Assembly (NCBI GenBank): GCA_000310025.1
Contig: FN649737.1
Location: forward strand, 1,327,367 to 1,391,366
Direction of reading: 5' to 3'
Length of the DNA stretch: 64,000 nucleotides
Source: Ectocarpus siliculosus
Taxonomy: Eukaryota; Sar; Phaeophyceae; Ectocarpales; Ectocarpaceae
In this document: positions 36,365-47,560 of the stretch, in pieces
Layout: every line of letters begins with the position of its first letter
Numbering within the stretch: the stretch's first letter is position 1
Program-made: the position numbers and the translations under genes
The notes under the pieces: generated by a model
Told to the model about the DNA's origin: nothing
The model's database searches: none
What the model saw: the letters and a program-made list of their open reading frames with translations, nothing else

Positions 36365-37539
36365 CCGATTTGTGGTAACAAAATCTTGTCGATAAATCTT
36401 GATCTTGGCCAAGATCTGCCAGTTTTACGATTTATGGGAGCGAAATCTTCCGATTTATCTTGGCCAAGATTTCTCGAGGCCCGAAATCTTGACCCACGAT
36501 CTGTCGAAACGAGCCTTCCGACAAATCTTGAGGCGGCGAAACAAATCTTGCCTACGTGCGGCGCGATTACCGAAGGTCAGTCAACCTAATCGTCCATAAC
36601 GCCATGAAATCTGCTCGTGGCACACTCGCAAGGGTCTCTAACGCACCCGGCGTCACTGTGTCGGCGCCACGGGCGCCGACACCAAACGAAAACGACCAAG
36701 GCGCGCGAAAAAAATGCGTATTTGCCCTGGCTCGTTCCACGTGCGTCATCACCAGCCTGTCGAGGGACCGTTCAAAGAGTACTTTATTTTGAAGTAGAAA
36801 AATAGAAGAGGAGGAACGTTTTGCCAACACAGCTCTGTCGTGTGCGACGCTTCTATCTCTTCATCGAATCACCCCACACCCAATCCGTTTGCACCCGAGC
36901 CAGATCCGTGAGTGCAGATGACAGCGCCGGAGGTTTGATCTCGGTACGCCTGCTACATAGTGAGATACGTGCACGGGTGTAATCGGCTTCGGGTTGATGC
37001 ATTTTCTTGTCAGTTGGACAGCAATGGAACAATTTTGTTTCTTGGCTTGACATGAGCTCGTGGGCAACGTCTTCTATTTTGCACCCCAGGTAGGCGCCCA
37101 TCGCTAGTATCCACCCATAGTGCTGAAGCAATACAGCTGGGGGAGGGACGCTCCTTCTACAACTGCGTCATGGTCACTTTTCGCCACACCTTGGCATTTT
37201 CTGTGGACCAAGTGGCCTTTGTGCCTTTATCAACTTCAAGCAGAAGAGAGGAACAACACACCGCTTTTTCAACATTCGACATATTCTCCCCATAAATCGG
37301 GATACTGCAAATCTTGGTGGAGATATATTGTGAGCAAATCTTGGGGTCAAAATGCCAAGATACAATTGCAAGATTCTGTTTCCATAAAGAAGGGTCTAAC
37401 TTGGTCTCCCTCTAGAACAACGTGTGTGGTGTGTGGTAGATATTTGTTGCAGCAAGGTGCGCGAACGAGTGGAATGACACGCCATCCTTGTGGATAATTC
37501 ATCTCGGAATTTTCGAGGTCCTTCCGCGCCAAGATAACC
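36365..37539. repeat. AAATCTTG iteron-like array with palindromes
   Basis: From 36368 to 36556 the octamer AAATCTTG or a close variant recurs about seven times, with the perfect palindromes GATCTTGGCCAAGATC (36401-36416) and ATCTTGGCCAAGAT (36457-36470). A second cluster at 37305-37375 and 37528-37536 has both orientations (CAAATCTTGG, GCCAAGATA, GCAAGATT). The clusters may be the ends of a decayed mobile element or a protein-binding array. Confidence 0.55.
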
Positions 37540-37854
37540 GGTCGCCCCGGTGGTCTAGTTGGTATCCTCGAATCCTTCTAGAGGTCACATTAGGGGTTCG
37601 AATCCCGGCGTAAGCGAGCTTTTCTTGCAAAGTGAGTTTTTCTCTCGCTTCCGCTCCTGGCCTAGTGGATAGCGCTAGTTCGTGTGTACACAGAGGGAAG
37701 AGAGTGCTGAACTCTTCTCGCATTAAAAATCGAAGGCAAAGTACCGCAGGAGGGGAGGGTAGAGAGGGGGACGTTCTGTGTGACCACGGGTTGGAGTAAA
37801 CGGCACTAGTGCTGTGAGCGCTGATTTGAAGTGAAGACAAAAAAAAAAAAAAAA
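37540..37854 (+). mobile_element. tRNA-derived SINE, copy 2
   Basis: The head starts GGTCGCCCCGGTGGTCTAG with an A box (TGGTCTAGTTGG, 37551-37562) and a perfect B box (GGTTCGAATCC, 37595-37605). A second A-box-like segment, GGCCTAGTGGATAGCGC, follows near 37660. The body ends at GAAGAC followed by a 16-base poly-A tail, closing at 37854. The same element is at 3278-3600 on the minus strand. The pure A tail suggests a younger copy. Confidence 0.85.
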
Positions 37855-37959
37855 CGATAGAGGGAGAGCGTTTGAAAAACCAAGATATGTCGTGGAGATT
37901 CCTGACCCATGGTTCGGGAAAGGAAATACTACTAAGGAACCAGGAACGCAGGGTTGAAC

Positions 37960-39125
37960 TTCTTCAAATGCTGTAATTTGTTTCGGATCATGCTTGACGC
38001 CAAGTCAGGCATGCCATAGCGTCGTTGGTGTTGGCAGTCGCCTACCTGACTGGTGTTTGAGGCTAGTGAGACAAATATGACGTCGTGTGTTTTAATATGG
38101 CACTTGTATTTTTTTATTTGACTATATTATATCGTCTGCCCCTCTGGCCCCTATCCTCCACTTCTACTAGCTAGACGACCCAACCGGGGTCACACAGGAG
38201 TGGAGGGTTGGACCCCCTCCTGCGGTTCCTGCCTGAGATATTTTAACGCCAAAAGGGTACAGCAATCCCTTCCCTCGCGACTTATGAAGTCGATCGAGTT
38301 TAGTAACAACGAGCTTCGCAGCGCGTCGCTTCCAACTTAGACCGGGATTTATTCGGTGAGAAAAAACTCACTTTGTCGTATGCACCATGCGGGCTTTTTT
38401 ATCGATGCTGAGAACGTTCGTGATGGTACGTACGATTCCTGGTGAAGAGTCCATAGGATACTTTTGGGACCTGACGTTTGTGAGGCGCTCATTTGCTTTT
38501 GCGCTCAAGGCTGCCCAGGCTGTTTGGCCGTTCATGGCGACATATCCATTAATTTTCCCGCTTTGTCCGTGTTTTGGCTTGTATGCAGAGCCCGTTTGCA
38601 ATCAAGCTGGGCGATTTCTTCTAAGATGTAGCAGTAGAGGTTGGGAGCTCGGTCTATTCATGGCTAGTCTACGGAGATACGCACGCTCTCAGGTTCTATA
38701 TCATCAGACCATCTGGCTTACCAATATACTGTGAGTTCGATGTCAGGCAAAGCAGGCAAAGCAAGCAGGTTAGCGCAATTATGGCTATTCAATTTCCACT
38801 CCGTTAGGTCAGCGGTCACAGCAGTTCACCGTTAGGCACGTAGGCAGTTATGCACTCAGGCACAGTGGCAATGGCACACATCTCTTTCTCACATTTGTTG
38901 GTGATCAGAATCACCAGGTAGGCATCGGATGGAGGAATCCGATGCGGGTACCCGTGGATTGGAATCGAGAGGTGGTGACACACCTAGGTCCTCGACTCTA
39001 TCAATCCATGCCCTCCATACTCAGAGTAGTCACCTCTGCGCACTTGAACGTACTTAGTTGCCTGTGGCTACATGAACGTCCAAGCTCCCGTGGGGGTATC
39101 GACCTGCCGACGCTACACCCCCCCA
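37960..39125 (-). repeat. dispersed repeat family X, copy 2 (contains the empty site)
   Basis: Positions 38622-39125 are the reverse complement of 15838-16307 plus 18140-18182, continuous across the point where the TIR element sits in copy 1. The part at 37970-38645 is related to 33180-33545. No coding content is recognised. Confidence 0.7.
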
Positions 39126-39433
39126 GTATCGACCGTCGTGAACGTCGTCTAAGAGGCGGCCGGTAGAACTACCCACGGGTCGAGCCTCTTCCCTATGTTA
39201 CCGCGAGGTACAAACCGAGTGAGAATCTTCCATATTGGCCGCGGTCGACCTTAGAGCTGAATTCTACGTGGGAGGTGGCCCAATTGAATCTCTTGGCCCC
39301 CCTCCGATGAATCGGCGGCCGCTGATGGCGGTGCGCAGGGAAGGTCCTCTGGGGCGATGTAGGTCCCCTCCTTGTGTTCCCCAGCGCTCTCTACCCCCGC
39401 TACACCCCCCCCAGACTACTACCCGTCTAGGCA

Positions 39434-40038
39434 TGTGGACGCAGCGCACCTGGGTAGCAGTAGTTCACGGTGGGAAGCTGCCGTTGGATATGTATGCATG
39501 TCAAAGATATGGTAGATTGGGGTTTCTATTTGCCTGGTTGGCTTGTTGGCAGGAGAGAGATAGAGATGGAGAGAGAGAGACGATACTCGTGTGCAATAAT
39601 AATACACTGTGTTTACCATCACCAAGGAGGTGAATTGGCCACCCCCCCGAGGCCACGTTGTGTTTAAATGGTCAAGCTTCCTCGAGGCAGTTACACAGTG
39701 CTTACAACTGTCTCTGGAAGTGAACGCACCAGAAAATAAATTAGGTCATACGTAGCTGTCATCCGTACGCAAGGAAGTAAGCACAAGATGCCGAACACCC
39801 TTAGCAGGATGCAGCTCACCCTTCATGCGACTCGCCAAATACCTCACGGCGCTTCGCGCTTGGTGATGTGAGAGCCTGGTCCGGTGAGAACCCGGCGTGC
39901 TCCGTCCCGGCTTTGTAGGGATGCGAGGTCAATGGTCAAACGACTACGGCATGCACGACTATGAGTACACCCCCCCCGAGGCCACGGGAGGAGGATACTG
40001 GTCCTAGGCCCTGCCTGACTTCAGGCGTCGTGTCTACA
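39434..40038 (+). repeat. 5' LTR of gypsy copy B, interrupted by a retroposon
   Basis: The LTR begins TGTGGACGCAGCGCACC and ends TGTCTACA. It is 605 bp instead of 273 because a 313-bp retroposon plus its 16-bp duplication sits inside it. Confidence 0.9.
39658..39970 (+). mobile_element. C-tailed retroposon, copy 3, 5'-truncated, nested in an LTR
   Basis: This is the 3' half of the unit seen at 16836-17510 and 35045-35665, ending GCATGCACGACTATGAGTAC. The 16-bp sequence CCCCCCCGAGGCCACG is present on both sides (39642-39657 and 39971-39986) but single in the other LTRs. Target duplication plus loss of the 5' half is the usual signature of target-primed (LINE-driven) insertion. The insertion is younger than gypsy copy B. 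Confidence 0.8.
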
Positions 40039-41204
40039 GTTATCGATAACTCAGGCTGACCGACCAGGGTCAAGCAGGGTCAAAAAACATTTTCGTGACA
40101 ACAGCAGGACGAGCTATTCCTCCGCGATTTTCTTGCTTCGCTGAGTGCGAGGCTGCGGTCTTGGAGCTACTGTCCTGATCTCCCGCAGAGCTGCTGTCTG
40201 GATCTGCCCGGGCATCGTACGGCACGATGGCTCAGAGACGCTGCAATGTTGGCAAGGGGGCGCTTGGCGGGCAGCAAGGTTCTGCTGGAGATATTTGTGA
40301 GCTCGAGGCGGGGCTTACTGACTTGGTTTTGGGCAACGGGCCCAAGCCGCCCGAGTACGGACGCACTTTTTCACGAGCTTCGTCCTTGTGTTTCTACACG
40401 CAATACACCGAGTACGAGCGAAGCATGGGTCTCGGCAACAGTGGGCAATCCATCAGACGCCCGCTGCTCACTGTGTCTCAACTGCTGGGCCAGTCTATCC
40501 GGAAATGCTTGTCGCGCACCTACTTTGGTGGCACTGCACTTGAAGAAGCTGACCTGCGCAAGGCCCTGGCCAAACATGCTGAATGCTGGACGGATGATAC
40601 CCTTAAGCTTTCGATTGCGGCCGCCACCGTGTCCCGTATGGTAGTAATGGGGACTGAGACTACTGCTGTAGATCGGATAGACGCTGTCCAAAGCCGCCTC
40701 GAGCAATACTTTGAAAACCCGAGTGCGGAGCGTGTTTTTCGAGACTCCAGTGGCGCGTTCAAGAAAGGTCCGGCTGCTGTCCTCAGCAAAGCAGTTGTGG
40801 CAGATCTGTCTCCGTCCAGGTTCAAGGTCAAGGTGGAAAGCAAACTCGACATGCAAGGTAGCTGGAAGGACAAACCTGAGCTAGTCTTTGAGATCGTTCG
40901 GGATGTTGCGGTCGAGTGGCGCACGGTTGAGTTGGCAGACAGGCAGCGCGGTTAATCGCGTGGGGGTGGCGTTCATGCTAATAAAAAACCGTCTCAGCAA
41001 CAGTCATGGGCGAGAGCGAAAGCGCCTGATGGGGCTGGAGGTGCAGGTACGTCTCCCTCTGCCGAGCTTGTCACATGTTTCAGGTGCAAGAAGCCCGGCC
41101 ACTCCCCGCAGAACTGTCCGCTTCAGCGGTTCCCCGCCAAAGCCTCTACCCAGCACGCTGGGCATGGGGGGCATTTTCGCGGCACCGGGGACACCCGTGG
41201 ATAT

Positions 41205-41240
<36 letters not shown>

Positions 41241-44200
41241 CGCTCTCCCGTCAACAGCAGCAACAGCCGTCTTCAGGAGGGGGACGAGGCTCCGGGGGGG
41301 CATCGTCCACCAACTTTCACCAACGCCATGTCGGAGGTAGGGCTGTTTTTTCCGGGGAATCCCAGGGGCAGGCCGCTCCGACGCCTTTTCTGCCGCCCGA
41401 CCCGTTCCCGTCCGCTACCACTCCCCCCGCATCTTTTCCAGCGCCGTCTGAGGGTGTGGGGGTGCCACCAGGCCCTGAGGGGCCATTCATGCCGGCGTTT
41501 CGTGGAGTTCAGCCTGAAGGTTTGTCTGGGTTTGATTCTGAAGGTATCGCGGTTGATTCGCAGGAAAAATGGTGCCAAGTGAGCTTGTCGGTGCTCAACA
41601 TGCAGGCCGTGTGGGCCAGCGCCGCGATGGCGACTCCGAAGAAAGGGGGATACCGGCTGGTGAGTGACTTTCGTCCGGCAAACAAGCAAGTAGAGAAGGT
41701 GCCTGGTGTGATGCCGAACCCTGAAGCCAGTATGGCTCAGCTCAGTGCGGCCAAGTTCTATGGGAGCTTGGACCTCTTGCAAGGGTATTGGCAGTGCCCG
41801 TTGGCTCCGGAGGCGCAGGAAATTATCACGATTGCTACGCCGGGCGGCCTCTACAGGCCCAAGAGGGTACCGCAAGGTATTTTGAACGCCACGTCGTATT
41901 TCCAGGCCACCCTTACGCGCATCTTGGACGGGCTGAATTTCTTCGTCTGGGTAGACGATGTCGTGTATTGGGGGATGGATGAAGACGACTTGCTTGACAC
42001 CCTTGACTTGATTCTGGGTTGTCTGGAGGGGGCTGGCCTTTACGTGGCCGCCCACAAGTGCACATTCTTTGAGACCAGCATCACTTGGTGCGGGAAGGTG
42101 TACTCGGAGGGTCGGGTCGAGCACGATCCCGAGCGGCTCAGCGGGTTGGCTACAATGCGGCGTCCTGAGACGGCTGGCGGGCTGATGCAGTTCCTGCAGG
42201 CGGTAAAGTGGCTGCGCACGTCTCTGCCGCGGATGGCGGAGGTTGTGTGGCCGCTTCGCATGTTTCTGGAGCAGCATTTGGTTGGTGCCAAGAGCCGGAC
42301 GAAGCGCGTGGCCGAGAATCGCGCGATGGCTGAGGATGCGTGGACACGCCCGCGCTCGTCGAAGCGTGGACTGCCGCGCAAGACCTTGTTGCCCGTGCTG
42401 TTGCCCTGTCTCACCCTCGCCCAGGTTGCGCCGTCCTCATGTTTCCCGATGCATCCGATGAGCATTGGGGGAGCTTTCTCACGCAAGTGCCCCAACACCA
42501 GCTGGATCGTGGCGTTCCTGTGGAGGATATGGCTCATGAACCGATGGGGTTTCTGAGCGGCACTTTCAAGGGCGCGCAGCAGCGGTGGGCCACGGTGGAC
42601 AAGGAAGGGTACGCGATTGTGAGTACGTTCAAGCGGTTGGAGTATTTGCTTTGGGATGGCGTGCACATTTTCACCGACCACCGTAATCTCGCGTACATCT
42701 TCGACCCGGAGGCTTGCGTGTCTGCCGTAGCGAAAACCACGGCTCAGCGCCTGGACCAGTGGAAAGCTGTCTTGGGCCAGTACGATTACACCATCAGGCA
42801 CATTTCGGGTGAGCGCAATTGCTGGGGGGACTTTCTGTCGCGGTGGGTCTCTGTGCCGTCGGTGAGTGTTCGCGCTGCCGCGGTTCACGCCCCCAGCGAA
42901 CCTCATGCCGCCATGCCGTCGAAGCAAGTAGTATGTGATGCACAACAAGCGGCGTGGAGTAAGCTCGGCGCGCTTGCCGGGCCTGCCACGTCATTTTCGA
43001 CGGCGGTGGGGACGGCGACTCTGGATGACGAGGGATTGTTTCGCGTGGGCATGAACGGGCGAGACGTGCTTTGGATTCCAGATCAGGCGAGTGCGTTGCA
43101 GGTGCGACTGATGGTCTGTGCACACATGAAAGAAGCCGGGCATCGTGGCGCCGTCGCCACCTTGCAGCGCCTATCCGAGCACTGTTGCTGGTTTCGGATG
43201 GAAGAGCATGTCACTGACTTCGTCAAGCAGTGCCTGCATTGCATGGACTCTAAGGCGAGAGAAAAGGTGCCTCGCCCGCTTGGACCGACCGTCCATGGCA
43301 CGCGCCCTGGCGAAGTTGTTCATTTTGACTACCTCTACGTGGGAGCGAGTGGCCCGCTGGGGGATGATGGCTTGGAAGAGGGTTCAAGTACATTTTGGTC
43401 ATGATGGACGACATGTCCAACTGGGTTTGGCTGGAGCCCACCGGGGCATGCACTGCCCGCCTGACTGCGCAACATCTCATGACGTGGTGTAAGATCTTGG
43501 GTGTGCCGGAGGTTTGGGTGAGTGATACCGCTTCCCATTTCAAAAGTCACATGATGGCTGCCCTTGAGACTGCACTCGGTGTTGACCGGAAATTTTCAGT
43601 CGCCAACTCTCCCTGGTCTAACGGTACGTGCGAGCGCATGATGCGCGAGGTGGTTCGTACGCTCAAGGCCATGGTTCAGGAAGAGTGGAGGAGTACTCGT
43701 GACTGGCTTGATCTGGTACCAGCTGTGGAATAGGCGTTGAACACCGCTTTCCGCGAACGATACGGCTCGACGCCGTACCACGTCATGTTTGGTAGAGCGC
43801 CACGCACCGCGCTTTCCACTTTGGCGTCGTCCACAGGCGCCGAATGGAAGGTAGACGTCCTGGATGAGAAGTCTTTGCGGCTGAAGGTGCAGCACGTTGT
43901 CGAGGCCCAACGTCACCTGCACAAGGAAGTTCTCGACAAGGTGCAGGCGAGTCGGAGTAAGCACCGGGCGTCTGCGCGAGTTGGGAGCCTGCCTGACTTC
44001 GTGGTGGGGGACTACGTGTTGGTGGCGCGTGTTCGCCGGCATGGTTCGACACCGAAACTTCTCATGACGTGGACAGGGCCGTGGAGGATTGTCGCCGCCG
44101 GGAGACTGCATGTGTACGGAGTTCAGAACATCGTGTCGGGGGAAGTTCGGGACGTCCATGTCGCGCGTTTGCGGTTCTACGCCGATGCCGCTCTCGAAAT

Positions 44201-45195
44201 CACCGTCGAGTTGAAGGAACTCTTTCAGCACGTTTCACGCAGGGGGAGTTCGAGATGGCGGCGATCGTGGACATGTCGGTGGGGGAAGATGGCCCTGGGT
44301 TCGACGTGGAAGTAGAGTGGGTCGGAATCGACAAGGAAGAGAACACCTGGGAAGAGTTGTCCAACGTTTGGGATGCCGCGCCGCAGTTCGTCAAATCCGA
44401 GCTGCGGCGGCTGGATCTGCCGAATAAGGTTCGGGCTCAGTTGAAGCAGCAATACGGCATGCCCTGTGATTATTTGTTTGAGTTGAGTGAGGGCTATCTT
44501 GTCGAGCTTTGATAGCATTTCTTCGCTGCCTGTTTCTGTACATTCTTTAGCTCGCCGCGCATTTATGTTGTGGCATGCCTGTCTTTTGCATGTGATTGAA
44601 CTGCGTGGAGGCCGCCTTATGACAGCGTGTTGGTGGTATTTCTTCGCGAGCTACGTACGTTTGTCTAATTTCGCAACATTGGCTTGTTCAACGATCATGC
44701 CGATCGTTTCGCCATATTTGGTATTTCGAGATATTTCAACTCAACCCTGGAAGCGCCTCGTAACAGTCTTCAGCGTTGCCTCTGGGTTGTTGTTTTTTCA
44801 TCATTTTCCTTGCGTGTGGCAACTTTGCCCATTTCGCGTTGTTTGCGGTGTGTTGGTCGCGTAAGTTTCTCTGTACGCGTATCTACCGGACTTTGTGTGG
44901 TCGTCCGCCACGTGCTTGTTTGTCGTTTGAAGCGTCGAGGTCCTTCACTGTTGAATGTGGGCATTCTACGGTTCGCATGGGAGGTTGAACACTTGCGCTG
45001 ACTGACGAATTGGTGTGGCATGATTTAGTCAGGCATGATATCGCCGTGCGGATGCTTATCATTCACAAACACCGCTGTCGTTTTCTTCTTGAGTACAACC
45101 AGGTGCCTACTGCTGTTTGAGTTCAAGGTGATTAGTGTCTACTCCGGTAGTAATAAGCTTTGGGGTCATCATCGACTGACCTGATATGAGGTATA

Positions 45196-45468
45196 TGTGG
45201 ACGCAGCGCACCTGGGTAGCAGTAGTTCACGGTGGGAAGCTGCCGTTGGATATGTATGCATGCCAAAGATATGGTAGATTGGGGTTTCTGTCTGCCTGGT
45301 TGGCATGTTGGCAGGAAAGAGAATGAGATGGAGAGAGAGAGACGATACTCGTGTGCAATAATAATACACTGTGTTTATCATCACCAAGGAGGTGAATTGA
45401 CCACCCCCCCGAGGCCACGGGAGGAGGATACTGGTCCTAGGCCCTGCCTGACTTCAGGCGTGTCTACA
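45196..45468 (+). repeat. 3' LTR of gypsy copy B
   Basis: 273 bp, TGTGGACGCAG at the start and GGCGTGTCTACA at the end; it defines the uninterrupted LTR length. Confidence 0.9.
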
Positions 45469-45553
45469 TACCCTCCGGGCTGTCGGGGTGTAGAGTGGTA
45501 GGACGACCATGGAAGTGTCAGTCTGACCCAGGAAAGCCGACCAGATGAGGTGG

Positions 45554-46500
45554 CTAAACTCGTCCTCGAAGGGGAGTCGGAGATGTGCGGGGCGTCGGTG
45601 GACGGGCTTGATGTCGGCAGCCACTACTCGGCGTTGTCGAATGCGTCGCCCGTTGAGTTGCACCGTAAAGCGCAGCCGACATGGCTGCGTGGCGGGCGAC
45701 CAAATAGTATCGGATACGGCAAGGCCCATCCCGGCAGGGCCGGGTCGGGCGTAACCCGGTGGATTCAGGTCGCCACAGGAACGTAGTCCTCCCACAGCTT
45801 GGGCCATGCCTTGCACAGGGAGGGAGAGGGCTTCCTGTAGCTAACCCCCATCCGTTCCACCGCCTCCTGAGCTCTGGGGTGCTTAACGGGGCCGTAGTCC
45901 AAGCCCACTTCCTCCAGCGGCACGGGCATGACAAGACGTAAGCTCGGAAGCCCCGCTTTAGCGCTGGGCAGTGAAACTTTCTCTCGATCAGCAGGGTCGT
46001 TCGTGCAGGTTCCGGATGCCCGTAGATCCTCTGGATCAATGCCAACACTCCTGGCACTAACCGAAGTGGAACGGCGATCGCGTACGTCCCTCCCCGCGGT
46101 GCGGGCCACAGCAGGTGGTCGTCCGTGAGTACGTAGTCGGTGTCGTCGCCACGACCTTCCTCGAGCATGGCTCGGGTAGGCCTCAGGGTCCGGTCCCGTT
46201 TCTGTGCCTCCGAAAGCTGTGCCGAGTCCCGAAGGACGATCTCCATCCGCTCCAAGTTCGTGGAAAGTCCTCGGCGTAGTTCTGGTGTGTCCAGCCGTTC
46301 GTGGTCTCCATCGTGACCCTCTGGGGCCCCCGGTGGGTCCTCCGTGGTCTACGGTGGCGAGGTTCGTACCGGTGTCGTGACCGGCTCCTCCGCCTCGCGT
46401 TCCTCCCGGGACCAAAGGCAAACAAACTAGGGAATGCCACCGAATAACATGACGTCCAAAAGGTTTTTTTGAGAAACGCACGATTTTCAACTCGGGAGTA
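45554..46500 (-). mobile_element. fossil LTR-retroelement fragment (integrase side)
   Basis: A minus-strand stretch at about 46000-46160 reads as an integrase zinc-binding (H2C2) domain, including IYGHPEPARTTLLIERKFHC, in the style of retroelement Pol proteins. No intact core domain or LTR is identified, and the region is broken. It is unrelated in sequence to gypsy copies A and B. Confidence 0.55.
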
Positions 46501-47003
46501 GTGGTTCGTCCAACTTGAACCACAAAGAAAGTCAAAGAAGCGCGTGTCACCATTCGCTAAAATATAACACACCACCACCACATCCTTCGGAAGGCCGCTG
46601 CTCATGCGCCTCCGTGATTGGTCGATAATTGATCGATGTTTCGCTGGCGAACAAAAAACCTTCAAACCCAAGATTGACTGGGCATCGGCCTGTTGTCGGG
46701 AAGAACAACTAGTTATTGTAGACACGCAAGGCCTATGCTATTGTCAGAGACCATGCCAGCCCCTATCCGGTGGGGGCTGGCGGCCTCAGTACCCCGCAGG
46801 GATCACTGTTATGGTGTATAGATAGATTAGGAGATATAGTGAAAAGTATCCCATGAGGGGTCACACAGCAAGTAACACCAGGATATCCCCTATCTCACCG
46901 TAAAACCCTAACGGTCAGATCCTCATGGTCCAGGTCAATCATACCCCAGTAGGTGGCATATGTCTACAATCCCCTGTCGCGAGGATTGCGCGGATCGGCG
47001 AGC
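46501..47003. other. possible non-coding part of the fossil retroelement
   Basis: A GC-rich dyad around AGCCCCTATCCGGTGGGGGCT (46755-46775) and a run of short polypurine or polypyrimidine blocks are seen. It could be leader or LTR sequence of the fragment on its left, but no repeat partner is found in the window. Confidence 0.25.
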
Positions 47004-47239
47004 TCAATGTCTATGATCCTTGCACGGCCATCCTGAATCAGTTGTATCAGACGTGGGTGATTCTTCGCGCCGTACAGGGCTTGCTGAACCTGCGCCCGAT
47101 GAAATCCGCCGTTCACCACCAGGCACCACTTCGTCACAGAAAGATCGCCGCAGTAGTTCGCGCCGAAATTCTCCAGCCAATACAGGCCCAGTTCGCGAAG
47201 AGCGCACGTGTTTTTCTTGTCCAAAACAGTGAACACCAT
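47004..47239 (-). CDS. unidentified 91-residue frame or relic
   Basis: The peptide has balanced, protein-like composition (for example WCLVVNGGFHRAQVQQALYG) and ends IIDIELADPRNPRDRGL. I know no family match. It sits on the same strand as, and upstream of, the fossil integrase fragment, so it may be a piece of that element rather than a host gene. No promoter or splice site is assigned. Confidence 0.3.
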
Positions 47240-47481
47240 GTTTCACTTATTTGCATCGCACGAGGGGAGTGGGCATGTTACCGCAGTGTTAGTATTAGTA
47301 GTGTAGTAGTGTGCTGGTGACGATTCATCTCTTGCCATTATATCAATGAAGGGGACGAGGGCGGGGTGAAGCATGGTGTTATAGTGTTAGTATTGTTTGG
47401 TAAGCTTTATATATCGACTTTGATCTCAATCTTGACATGGTGGCATGGTGGCATGCTGTTAAATCGTGTATGACATAGGCT

Positions 47482-47560
47482 TCATCTCGATATTCATCTC
47501 GATTTTCATCTTGATGATTTCATCTAGATTTTCATCTCAATCTTTCCATCTCAAATTTGA
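47482..47560. repeat. degenerate TTCATCTCGATT tandem array
   Basis: About six copies of a 12-13-bp unit (TTCATCTCGAT, TTCATCTTGAT, TTCATCTAGAT, TTCATCTCAAT) follow in tandem. Related CTCAATCTTGA lies slightly upstream at 47430. Confidence 0.7.

Larger units (their letters stand above)
39434..45468 (+). mobile_element. Ty3/gypsy chromodomain retrotransposon, copy B
   Basis: LTRs at 39434-40038 and 45196-45468 enclose a plus-strand internal region. Parts: Gag-like frame (40227-40955), CCHC zinc knuckle (about 41070-41115), a (CAG)10 stretch (about 41204-41235), reverse transcriptase (about 41570-42260), RNase H (about 42430-42830), integrase zinc-binding domain (about 43110-43250), integrase core (about 43310-43730) and chromodomain-like block (about 44300-44400). 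It is the longer of the two copies, with all parts represented and a few breaks. It lies inverted relative to copy A, about 11.7 kb away. No matching target duplication is seen on its outer flanks. The integrase segment containing HFDYLYVG recalls stramenopile gypsy elements. Confidence 0.9.

Noticed and set aside
37540-37612. tRNA gene
   Set aside because: A and B boxes are present but the acceptor arm does not close, and the same head occurs in a second SINE copy; it is a SINE head.
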